40,186 bases of DNA from Acanthamoeba lenticulata. Lineage: Eukaryota; Discosea; Longamoebia; Acanthamoebidae. The DNA is taken from the NCBI GenBank assembly GCA_002179805.1, contig NAVB01000570.1, forward strand, positions 1 to 40,186, given 5' to 3'. The translations under genes were made by a program, and so were the position numbers. Below the pieces are notes generated by a model. It was not told where the DNA came from and did no database searches. It saw only the letters and a list, made by a program, of their open reading frames with translations. Positions 8,601 through 20,600 of the stretch are shown piece by piece; positions within the stretch are counted from its first letter, which is position 1; each line of letters opens with the position of its first letter.

Positions 8601-11600
8601 GGCGTCGCCCATTGAGCCGCTGAGCCACTGGAAGGTCGACGTCGCCTGCGTGACGTAGCGGCCGGGGCCCGTGAGAAGGCCGCCCTGGAGCACGAGGCTC
8701 GAGTTGACCTCGACCAGGTACTGGTTGGTGAGCGAGCCGCCGCTGACGACGAGCTCGTTGACCTGGAGGCGGGCTGTAGGCGAGACCAGCACGGAGACGG
8801 TGTTGTTCATGAGCACCGAGTTGAAGCGGTAGACAAAGTTGGCCGGCGCGTCCTGCACGATGACGGTGCCGCCGAGGAGGACCAGGTTGCGCAGCGTGCC
8901 GTCGGGGCAGGTGCCGTTGGGCCCGATGAGCAGCGTGCCGGCGACGTGCGTAAAGGTCGTGGCGGTGTCGTTCTGCGCGCACGAGTACTCGACCGTGGCG
9001 CCGTTGTTGCCGAAGAAGCCGTCGCCGTCGACGATGAGATCCTTGTCGAGCTCGACCGTGCCGTTGATAAAGTCCACCGCAGCGTCGGGGCACACGTAGA
9101 TGCGGCCGTGCAGGTCGGCCGACCCGAGGATGTGGAGCTGCGCGTGGCACACGTAGATGTAGCCCGTGGGCTCGTTGCGCAGGAACATCGACGCGTTGAG
9201 CGCGCCCGCCGTCACGGACAGCGTGCCGGCGTTGTCAAACGAGCACGACGACGAGTCGGTCGTGCGCAGCGTGAGGGTCGACGCGGCCGGCAGCGAGGCA
9301 GAGGCGCCGAGCGCGTTCTGGAAGAGGCCGCCGTTGGCGCACGAGAGGTCGCCCGCCGACCAGGTCATGTTGCCCTCGTTGACGAGGTGGCGCGCGTTGA
9401 GAGTCTTGGCGACGCTCGTGCCGCTGATGGTCAGCTTGCTGAGGGCAGTCGTCGAGCCGGTGCCGCTCATGAGGCCGCCGGTCCACTGCAGGTCGCCCTC
9501 AACCGAGAGCGCGGCAGGGCCCGTGATCTCGCCGCCACTGAAGGCATAGTCGCCCGCAACGACGAGGTCGGTGTCGACGACCAGCTGGCCGGCCGTGTGG
9601 CTCACGCTGCCGTTGCTGTAGACCACGTAGCCAGGGTTGGCCTGACGCTTGGAAGACGACGAGGGGAGGACGTTGATGCGGCCACCCGTGAGCGAGATGC
9701 CCTGCACGGTGTAGAGGAAGCCGTTGCCCGCCGTGAAGTTGAAGTTGCCGCTGCCGACCTGGAGCTGCGTGTTGACCAGCGTGAAGTTGGGCTGCGCGAG
9801 GATCGAACCGCCGCTGAGGAGGATGCTGCCGGTGGAGGTGAGCCTGGCCGAGATGGTCGTCACGCCGCCCACCACCTTGAAGGTGCCGGCGCCCTGCACG
9901 TCGGCCGTCGAGAGGATGCTGAAGGTGCCGTTGAGCGCCACCTGCGCGCCAGCCGCGATGTCGAGGGGGCCCTGCGAGAAGGTGCCGTTCCGGTTGAAGG
10001 CCACCGAGCCGGCCGCCTGACGCCAGCCCTGGCCGCCGATCCAGACGCTCGCACCGATGGCGATGGCGCTCGCCGGCGACGTGGCCACGACGTGTCCCGT
10101 GCTCACGAGGCTGCACTGGCCGCTGGCCAGCACGGAGAGCGCCACATTGGCGGTGGCGTTGAAGGTGAGCGTGGCGTTGTCGGCCACGGTGATGATGCCG
10201 TTCGAGTCGCACACGAGGTCGCCCGCGCTCCAGAAGCCCGCGCCGTTGACCTCCAGGGCGCGCTGGCTCAGGGTCTTGCTTGAGCCGCTGAGCGTGAGGG
10301 TGCCGTTGGAGACGGTCGAGCCGGAGCCGCGCATGGCGCCGCCAGCAAAGGTCAGCGACTGCACGACCGTGAAGACGCCCGGGCCGGTGAGGAGACCCGA
10401 GCCCGTGAGGTTGTAGCAGCGCGCCTGCGACGTGGCGTTGACGTTGAACGAGCCGGCGGTCTGCTGGACGCAGTCGGTCACCTGCAGGCACGGGTTGGCG
10501 CCGCTGCCGCCAGCGGCCGAGTTGCCCACAGTGATGGTGCCGCCCTGCTGGACGATGGCCTGCACGGTGTACTGCCAGGTGATGACGACAAAGTTGACGT
10601 TGCCGTTCTGGACGATGAGCGTGCCCACGGTGAACACGAAGCCGGAGCCGCAGTTGACCGTGCCGCCGATGACCTGCACGATGGTGATCGAGACCTGGGC
10701 GTCGATGTTGACCGTGCCCGTGGTGATCGTCAGCGAGCCGCCGCCCAGCACGGTGGCCGAGCTCGGCAGGGCGTAGACACCGCCGGACAGGTCCACGCGC
10801 GAGCCGGTGGAGATGGTCACCACGCCGGTGAAGCTGCCGCCGTTGGTGCCCGTGGAGACGAACAGCACGGTGCCGACGGTGACCTGCAGCTGCGCGCTGA
10901 AGACGACGTTGATCTGGATCGTGACGCTGACGCTGGCGGTGCTTGTCGCGACGAAGAAGTCGCCGGCGCTCTGGAGGACGCACACTGACGTACCGCCGGC
11001 GTTGGACAGGACTACATTGGCCGAGGCGTTGACGGTGAACGGCGTCCCGGCGCTGGTGGCGATCACGCCGCCGCTGCTGCAGGCGATGTTGCCCGCGGAC
11101 CAATAGCCCACGCTCGTGCTGGACAGGGTGCGGCTGATCAGGGTCTTGACCGCGGTGCTGTCGAGGATTAGCACGCCCTGGGCCACGGTCGAGCCCGCAT
11201 CGATCATGCTGCCGCCGGTCCAGGTGAGCACGCCCACGACGGTAACCGAGCCCGCGCCGGACAGGGTGCCCGCGCTCTGCGTGAAGGTGCCGGCCACCTG
11301 AAGCACGCCGATGACGTTGCACGTGCCGCCGCGGATGATGACGTAGGTTGTGACCGAGACCGTGCAGCCGGACTGCACGACGACCTGGCCGCTGGCCTCG
11401 AGCACGATGGCGTAGACGACGTAGCTGGGGCTGCCGCTCGTGACAAAGGTGAACACGCCTGTGGAGTTGACGCGCACGACGGCCTGCGCCGGCGAGGGCG
11501 CGCTGTAGGAGACCTGGCCGCCCGTGACGAGGATCACACCCGTGAGAGTGTAGCTGGCCGACGTGGTGACGGTGCCGCTGACGACGAGCCAAGTGCCGGC

Positions 11601-14600
11601 GCCCTGGACGACGGCCGCCGACGAGCAGGAGAAGTTGCCGCCGAGGCTGACCGTGGCGATGGACACAATCTCGGTGACGCCCGTGAAGGCGCCCGAGCGC
11701 GTGAAGACGACGGTGCCGATGGTGACCTGGAAGTAGCCGCCCATCTGGACGGCGGTGTCGATGGTGACGGTGATGGCGACCGAGGTGATCACCTTGAAGT
11801 CGCCCGCGTTGTTGAGGGTGCAAATGGCGCCCGTGCCCTGCGTGAGGGCCACGTTGCTCGTCGCGTTGACGGTGAAGAGCGCGCCGGCCACGCTCGACAC
11901 GACGCCGCCGCTGGCGCAGGCCACGGAGCCCGAGGTCCAGTAGCCCACGCCGTAGTTGATGATCGTGCGCTGAGTGAGGGTCTTGACCGTGCCGCCCAGC
12001 ACGAGGACGCCGTAGACGGCCGTCGTGCCAGTGCCCGACTGCGTGCCGTTGAGCCACGTGAAGGTGCCGTTGGCGCTGACGCCGCCGGCGCCCGTGAGGG
12101 TGCCCGTGCTGAGCCAGAAGTCGAGCACGACGGTGAGCGTGCCCGGCACGGTGCAGGTGCCGCCCGTGATGACGACCGACGTCGACACGTAGACGACGCC
12201 GCTGACCGTGATGCTGGCGGCGCTGCCGGAGAGGTTGATGCCGTAGACCGGGTACGTGTAGCCGCTCGCGGCGCTGAACACGACGACGCCCGACGTGGTG
12301 ACGACGAGCGTCGTGGCGGGCAGGTTGAAGCCGCTGTTGCAGGTCAGGGTGCCGCCCACGACGATCATCGTGCCGACAAAGGTGAACGAGGCCTGGGTCG
12401 TCACGGCGCCGCCCGAGACGCGCACGGTGCCGGAGCCCTGCACGATGGCGGCGGGCGCGAAGACGTAGGGTCCGTTGAGGTCAACCAGGGCCGTGCCGAT
12501 GAGGACGACGATGCTGTTGAAGTTGCCGCCGCCAGAGGTGAAGTAGACGCTCGAGGTCGAGCCGACAGTGACCTGCGTGTTGAAGGTGACGACAACGGTG
12601 AAGGTGATCCGGGCCGTCGCGGTGAAGTTGACAAGACCGTTGTTGGTGAACGTGCACTGCTGGCCCTGCGACGAGTAGACCATCGCGCGGTCGGCCGTGC
12701 CGTTGACCAGCAGGGTCGAGCTGGCTCCGACGCTCAGCTGGGCGCCGTTGGAGCACGTGAGGTTGCCAGAGTCCCACACGGAGAGGCCGTCGGCCGTGGC
12801 GCCGGTGATGAGGATGATCACGTTGCTGATGGTCTTGGTGCCGCTGCCGGTGACGCTGATGGCGCCCGTCACGATCTGGCCCGTGCCGGAGATCTGGCCC
12901 TGCGAGAAGACCAGCACCACGGTGACCTGCAGGCTGGCCGAGCCCTGCACGACGAGCGAGCCGCCCTGGAGGTTGTAGACCACGGTCACGACGAGCGTCA
13001 CCTGCACGTTGACCAAGCCGCCGGTGTGCACGATCGACGGGATCGTCACGCTGGTGCTGCTGCCCGAGGCCGGCACGAAGAAAAGGCTGCCGCCGTTGAC
13101 CGTCAGCACGAAGTTGGCCGTCGGGAAGGAGCCCGAGCTGAAGAAGTTCACCACCGCCGGGTTAAAGACGATCACCTGGCCGCCGACCATAGCCACGGCG
13201 CCGTAGATGTTGACCGCCGTGTAGATGCGGATGGTGCCGGCACCGTAGATGACCACCGACGCGTAAAAGTTGTAGGTGCCTGTGGTCAGGTCGAGGATGG
13301 CGCCCACGCGCACGTCGACGATACCCGAGCCGGTGAACTCGCCCGAGCCGACGAGCACGATCACGCCCACGATGACGGTCATGTTGCCCGTGTGGACCAC
13401 CTTGGCCGGGATGGTGAGAGTCGTGCCGCCGGACTTGATCAGCGTGCCGTCGATGGTGATGGTGGACTGCGGGCCGCTTGTCACGAACTGGCCGCCGCCG
13501 GCCACGATCCAGGAGCCGCCGACGCTGATGGTGAAGCCGACCGAGTTGGCCAGCGAGACGTTGCCGTTGAGCCACTGTACGACGCCGCCGAAGAAGACCT
13601 GGCGCGAGTCGATGTAGACCACCGTCGGGCAGTCGACCACGCCGTCGCCGCTCACGACTGTCGAGCCGGCGCCGGACATGAGGCCGCCGTACCAGTAGAA
13701 GGTGAGCGTGATGTACAGGGTGCGGTCGCCCGTGAGCGTGCCGGCGTAGAAGTAGAACACATGCACGTTGTTGCTGTTTGACCCGACCGTGAGGACGCCG
13801 CCGTTGAGGCGGATGACGAAGATGACCGTCACGGAGCCCTCCATGAGCCACACCGAGCCCGTGGCGTTGATGTGGATCTCATTGATCTGGTAGCCCGCCG
13901 AGCCCGACGGCGACGAGCCAAAGGTGACCTGCGTGTTGACGATGAGGATCGTGCTGCCGATGAGCTGCGCCGGATCGACAAAGTTGATGACGCCGCTGTC
14001 GCAGACCACCTGGCCGCCGGCGGTGAAGTTGAACGTGGCGCCGATCGTGGCGGAGCCGTTGGCGAAGCGCACGATGCCGGCCCCGGTGAAGATCACTGTG
14101 CTCGAGAACGAGTAGAAGGCGTCGACAAACTGGATGCCCGTGCCCGGGTTGATGACGAAGCCGCCCGTCATGGTGCCCGAGCCGTGGAGGATGATGACGC
14201 CGATGTTGATGATCACCACGCCGCCGTTGTTGAACACGGGGTAGATGTGCAGGTCGCCCGGCGTGTTCTTGATCAGCGTGCCGGAGCAGGCCACGGTGCC
14301 GCCGCCCGTGCCCACGGTGATGGCGTACGAGGCCGGGCCGCTGATGGTGAACTGGCTGCCGGGGCCGATGGTGAACGAGCCGCCGTTGGAGAGCTGGATG
14401 TTGCCGCCCTGCCAGTCGACCGCGCCGTAGACGATCACCACGCGCACGTCGATGATCTTGGTCGACGGCCCGCTGATTACGACCGGACCCTCAAAGACCG
14501 TGCTGCCGAAGCCGGCAAAGACCGTGTTGGTCCACACCACGACGCCAATGACGGTGATCTGGCCCAGGCCGCTGACCGTGCCGCCGGTGAAGGAGGCGTT

Positions 14601-17600
14601 GCCGCGCACTACGACCGAGCCGTCGCCGACGGTGAAGTTGCCGGAGATGATGGTGATGGAGATGTTGACCGTGACCGAGCCGTCGATCTGGATCGAGCCG
14701 CCGTACTGAGTGACGACGTCGAGGCCGTACGAACCCGAGGCAAAGTTGACCTGGCCGCCGGTGAGGTTGAGGTTGGACACCGAGACGCCGCCGCTGAAGC
14801 TGAGCGAGCCGCCGGTGTTGATGAACGAGCCCGACGTGCCCTGGTAGGAGCCGCGGAAGTCGATGCTGCCGCCCTGGTTGATGTAGGAGCCCGAGCCGGC
14901 GAGGACGGCCGACGAGTCGATGTAATAGCTGCCCTCGACAAAGTAGAACGCGCTCGACGGGCCCGTCGTGACCACCGAGTTGACGAAAGAACCGCCGCCG
15001 TGGAGGTAGGTGACGCCGTAGCTGGCGTCAAACAGGCCCTGGTTGTACAGGTAGGCGTACATGTTGAAGGTGCCCGGCACGCCGATGAGCAGCGTGCCCT
15101 GGATCACGAAGATCGAGTCCGGGCCCGAGCCGTAGAAATTGGCGATGGGCTGCTGCACGGTGAAGGTACCGCCGACGGCCACGGTGAGGGTGGCGCCGCC
15201 AGAGAGCTGGATGGAGCCCGAGGTCCAGCTGGCTGAGCCGCCCACGACGAGCGTGGCGCCGCCGGCGAGGGTCTTGGTGGTGTTGCACTCGAGGCTCATG
15301 TTGCCGTTGACCGTCATCGAGAGGCCGTTGATGGAACCGCCGCACCACGAGGCATTGCTGCCCGTGTCCGTGGTCAGGTTGCCGGCGCCGCCGAGGATGC
15401 CGCCAGCCAGGTGGAGCCGGCCGGCGATGAGGAGCTCGCCGTCGACGATGAGCTGGCCGCCGTAGAGCCAAAGGTCGCCCTCGACCAGCACGCTGCCCTT
15501 GATCCAGAGAAGGCCGCTGCGGATGTCGACGTTGGCCAGGCGGTACAGGTAGTAGGTCAGCGGCTGCGTAACGATGACCTGCGCGCCGTCGACCACCATC
15601 GGGCTCGACGTCACGAGCACCTGCGCCTGCGGGACCAGGTTGACGGTGCCGGAGCTGAACACGACCGAGCCGTTCTTGGCCATGGAGACCCGCGCGCCAA
15701 AGTCGGCCGTCGTGCCGACGAAGCTGACGTTGCCCTTGCCCGTGAGGACCGTGCCCACGTCCAGCGTGTAGGTGCCCGCCGAGAAGCGCAGGTCGCCGTC
15801 GCTGGTGAACATGCCGTTGCTGCTGCCGCTGCCGCGCAGGTCAAACTTGGCGCCCGACGTCACGTTGACGAAACCGCCCTTGTTGTTCAGGTTGATGCCG
15901 CTCTCGACCGTGGCCGAGTCAGTGGCCGGAATGTCGCAGGTGGCCAGCGCCTGGCCCAGATCCTGGCTGGCAGCGCCCTCGAAGCCGTAGTAGGCCACCA
16001 GGCCCGTCGTGCTGGCGGCGGCCGCCGTGTTGGCCAGCGCGCTCACCTCGGAGCCCGACAGGGCGCGGCTGAAGAGGCGCACCTCGTCCACGGAGCCTGA
16101 CAGGCACGCGTCGCCGCTGGCCGTGGAGCAGCCGATACGGAGGGGCGCGCCTGGCACCACGAACGAGCCGACGCCCACGTTGTCCGTGGCCCTGGCTGTG
16201 CCGTTGACGTAGAACACGCGCTGGCCCGTCATGCCATCGACGCTCAGGGCGTAGTGGGTCCACTGGCCAACGCCGCCGGCGACCGAGGCCACGCAGGGCG
16301 TCGAGTAGTTGCTGCACTGACTGGTGCCCGTGTAGTACTGCACGCGGGAGCCGCCCGTGGTCGTGCGCAGCTCGAACGCGGCGCCGGTACCCGCGCCAAA
16401 GCCGAGGATCTGCGCGTCGGCTGCGCCGGACGCCACGTTGGCCCAGAAGGAGAGGGTGATGGCCTGACCCAGGTTGTAGTTGACGAAGCCGTCCACGCTC
16501 ACGGCGGTGCCCGCGGCACCGTTGATACCAAGAGCCTTGCCCTTGGCGCCCGAGGCCACGATAGTCGCGGTGCCCTTGGTCACGCCCGAGAAGAGGAGCG
16601 CGCGGCACATGCCGGGGGCGGCCTCGGAGGCGTCCTTGGGCTGCACGACGACGGTGCCGAACACGTTCATCTGACCGACGGGGCCGGTGACGTTGCTGTT
16701 GCGCAGGCTCGTGCCGGCCGTCACGTTAAGCACGCCGCTCTGGAGCACGTTGAACTGGGACGCGTTGTCGAGGTAGAGCGCGCCCGACGTCCACTTGCCG
16801 GTGCCCGAGTGCTGCATGGTGCGCGCCGAGAGGCGCTTGTTGGCGCTGCTCACCATCTCGAGGTTGCCCGTCATGAGGGTCACGCCCACGTCGGCCATGA
16901 CGCCCGTCTGGAAGTAGAGGTCCTTCGTGATCTGGAGCGTGCCGGCGCCGTTGACTGTGATGGTGCCCGTGTAGGCCAGGTAGGCGCAGGCCATGGTGCC
17001 CTCAATGGTCACGTTGCCGCTCACGAGCGCGCACACGGTGCTGACCTGGAGCTGCGCGCCGAACGGAACCGCGATGAGGCCGCCCAGCAGGCGGACAGAG
17101 GGCAGGCCCACCGGGACGCCGGCCGTGGACGAGGCGCTGAGCGTGCCCGACGTCATCGTGAGCGTCACGTAGGGGTTGGCCCACGTGAGCGCAGGCATGA
17201 CCACGACCGTGCCGCCGGCGACGCCGACGTAGCCCTGGCCGATGGCGTTGATGGTACCCGCCAGCTGGGTCGTGCCGCCGATGAACAGCAGCTTGCCCTG
17301 CACGTTGAAGGTGGACGACTCGAGGTCGAAGGCGCCTGAGGCGATCGAGACAGTGGCCGCTGGCTGCACGTTGAAGGTGCCCGTGCCGCCGCCGCCACCC
17401 TGGAGGAGCAGCGAGGTGCCCGCCGTGAGGGTGACGTCGCCGTCGTTGGTGAAGGCGCCGGTGAAGGTCGTCGTGCTGCCGACGATGCGGAGGGTGCCTT
17501 CGTTGGTGAAGGCCGGCTGGGACGAGACGGCCGCGCCGGTGATGTTGAACGAGCCCGCGGCGCCGTTGGTAATGCCCGACGTGCCAGAGACCAGGACGAT

Positions 17601-20600
17601 GGGGCCGTCGAGCCAGGTGGCGACGCCCTCGTTGAGCAGCTGGACCGTGCCGTCCATGTAGTGGAGCGCCGGCGAGAGGATGACCATGCGGCCCTGGATG
17701 ATGAGCCGGCCAGCGCCCTTGAGGTAGCCGCCGTACCAGTAGAAGGTGCCGGAGACGGTGATGTCGCCGTCGAGCGTGAGCGACGTGCCGGTGACGAGCG
17801 TGATGTCGGCAAAGGCCGAGTTGGAGCAGAAGAAGTTGAGTGCGCCCGAGACAAAGTCGAGCGTGCCCATGTTGAGCATGTCGCTGCCCTTGATGACGTT
17901 GACCGTGCCGCCCACGATGGACGTGTTGCCGGTGATCTCGTAGGTACCGGCCATGATGGCCGTCGCGCTGGCGCTGTACCGCATGATGCCGCTGCCCGTG
18001 ACGTGCGAGGCCGCTTCGAACCGCTGCGTGCCGGCGCTGAACTCAGCGATGGCCGACACGTCGCCCGTGTTCACGAGGCCCGTGTGCGAGCCGCCTGCCG
18101 TGAAGAGCGCGCGGCTGCCCGCGGCCACCTGGAGCGTGCCGTTGTTGGCGTAGCCGCCGGCAAAGGTCGACGTCGTGCCGGCGCCCTGCTTGAGCCAGTT
18201 GCCGTAGTTCTGCACCACGAAGCTGGCCGTGCGGTTGGCCTGCGCGACAAAGGTCGCCCAGTTGACGAGATGCGCGTTGTCTGAGCCCTCCACGTCGCCG
18301 TCGAGCCAGTTAATGGTGCCCTGGTTCTGGATGGCGCGCGTGGTGATCTGCTTGGCCGCCGTCGACGTAATGTTGAGCACGCCCGTGATGACGGTCGAGC
18401 CCGACTGCGACGTGAGGCCGCTGCTCCAGACCATGCTGGCGACGCTTACGTTGGAACGGCCTGTCAGCTCGCCCGCCGCGTGGACGAGCGAAGGCCACAC
18501 CTGGTTGGCGCAGCACGAATCCACGACGCCCGACGACAGCAGCACGCGCTGCAGAGTGTAGTTGTTCGACAGGAACTGAACGCGGCCGCCGGCCGCCGTG
18601 AGGGTCTGACCCAGGTCCTTGACGTCACCATCGCGCACGTTGAGTACGCCGCTGGTGGCGCTCAGGCTGCCCGAGGGCGCCACGGTGACGTTGCCCACGA
18701 GGTCGAGCTGGCCGCCGGCCACGACTGCCGAGCCGGTGACCGAGAGCGACGAGCCGGCCATGCTAGTGAACACGCCGCCGGTGAAAGACGCGATGCCAGA
18801 CACAGAGAGGTTGTTGGCGTTGCTGCCGCCGTTGGTGAAGCTCACGTTGCCCAGAACGTTGACGCTGCCCGTGTTGACGACGGAGCCCAGCGAGAGGGCT
18901 GAGCCGGCGGGGATCTGCACGGTGGCTCCGAGGAGGTTTACCAGCGAGGCCGGCGCGATGGTGGCCGAGCCGGGCGTGGTCTTGTTGATGAGGCCGTGGT
19001 TCTCAAAGAGCGACAGCGAGCCGGTCGCGTCGCGAACGAGCTGCGCGCCGGAGCCGACCACGTTGAAAGTGGCGCCGTTCTGGTTGACGAAGGTCGCCGC
19101 ATTGGCGTAGGTCACGACGCCGCTGAGCAACGAGGTCGTGGCACCCGGCGTGTTGATGATGGTGGCGCCGTTGAGCGTGCTCGTGCCGTTCAGCTGGAGG
19201 GCCTGCGTGTTGCGCACCGTCAGCGGCCGGGCGATGGAACCGCCGTTGACGACGATCGAGCCGGTGGCGGTGAGCGTGGCGAGACCCGTGAGGGTTCCGC
19301 TGACCACCTTTACGGACGGCAGGGCGACGTCGGCCCGGAGGTAGACGGTGCCGCCGGCGACGCTGAGGTCGCCGAAGGCGGGCGTGGCCAGGAGCACGAT
19401 CAGGTTGCCGCCGGACGCACGGGTCTGGGTCGTCGTGGTGTAGGTAGCGTTGGCGCCAATGACCAGCGCGCCGCCAATGACCTCCACGGTGGTGCCGGTG
19501 AGGGCCGAGCCGTCGAGGAGCTGCAGGATGCCGGCCGTCACGCGCAGGAGACCGCTGACTTGGAGCTGCGTCGTGTAGTGGAGGCCACCAGCGCCGAGAG
19601 CCAGCACGCCCGAGGGCACCGCGATGGACCCGTAGTTGACGACAACCACGTTGACGCTGGAGACCGCCGTGGCGGGCGCGCCAACCTTGGTGGTCATCTG
19701 GCCGTAGTTGATGAGCTGGCCGTCGTCGCCGCCGGTCATGGTGCCGGTCGACTCGAGGACAAGCGACTGGTTGTTGACCAGGACGCCCGAGTTGACAAAG
19801 GCCACGTTGCCTACCACCCAGCGGGTGAGGTTGTTGTTGACGATCACGACAGTGTCGAGGGTCAGCGTCGCGGCGGTCGAGACGTTGAGGTACAGCGTGC
19901 CGCTCGAGACCACCGTGCCAAAGCCGGTGACGGTGCCCGAGACGAGGTTGATCCAGGTCGGCACCGACAGGAGGCCGTCGACGATGACCTTGCCCGTGCC
20001 CTGCATCGTGAGCGAGGCCAGCGAGGTCGAGAGCTGCGTGTAGTCGAGCTGGCCGCCGGTCACGACGACCGTGGCGTCGGTGTCCGGATTGGTGTGGAGG
20101 CCCACATAGCCGGCCGACACGCTAAGCGCCGCGCCGAACGAGGTCACATGGGCGTCAGACATCACGTAGAGCGAGCCGCCGGTGGCGCTGGTGGAGCCGG
20201 TGTTGTCGAGTCGGCCGCTGAGCACGGTAGAGCCGCCCTGCGCCACGAATGCGCCGCCAATCGAGTTGATGCGCGAAACAGGCTCGAACGTGTGCGTGCT
20301 GTCGGTGATCGCCAGCGTCGAGGCGGCGTTGGCGATGGTGAGAGAGCCACGGTAGGCGCCGCCGCCACTGAGGGCAAGGGCGCCGTTGGAGACGGTGATG
20401 CTGGCCTGCTCGGCGAGCTCGATCCAGAAGTCGATCGTGGCCTGCGTGGCGCTGGCCGCCTTGACGACCTGGCCGAGGACGCGCAGCGTGGGCGGGACCT
20501 GGACCGTGTCGGAGCTCATGACGTAAGAGAGGCCGGTCGACATCTGCACATTCCACGTGGCGTTGGCCCGGATCTGGACGACACCAAAGTTCTTGCCGCG

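Noticed and set aside
9499..12057. 852-residue open frame on the minus strand in another frame
   Set aside because: Off-frame shadow (Arg/His/Gln-rich) of the solenoid exon; the main frame carries clear repeats.
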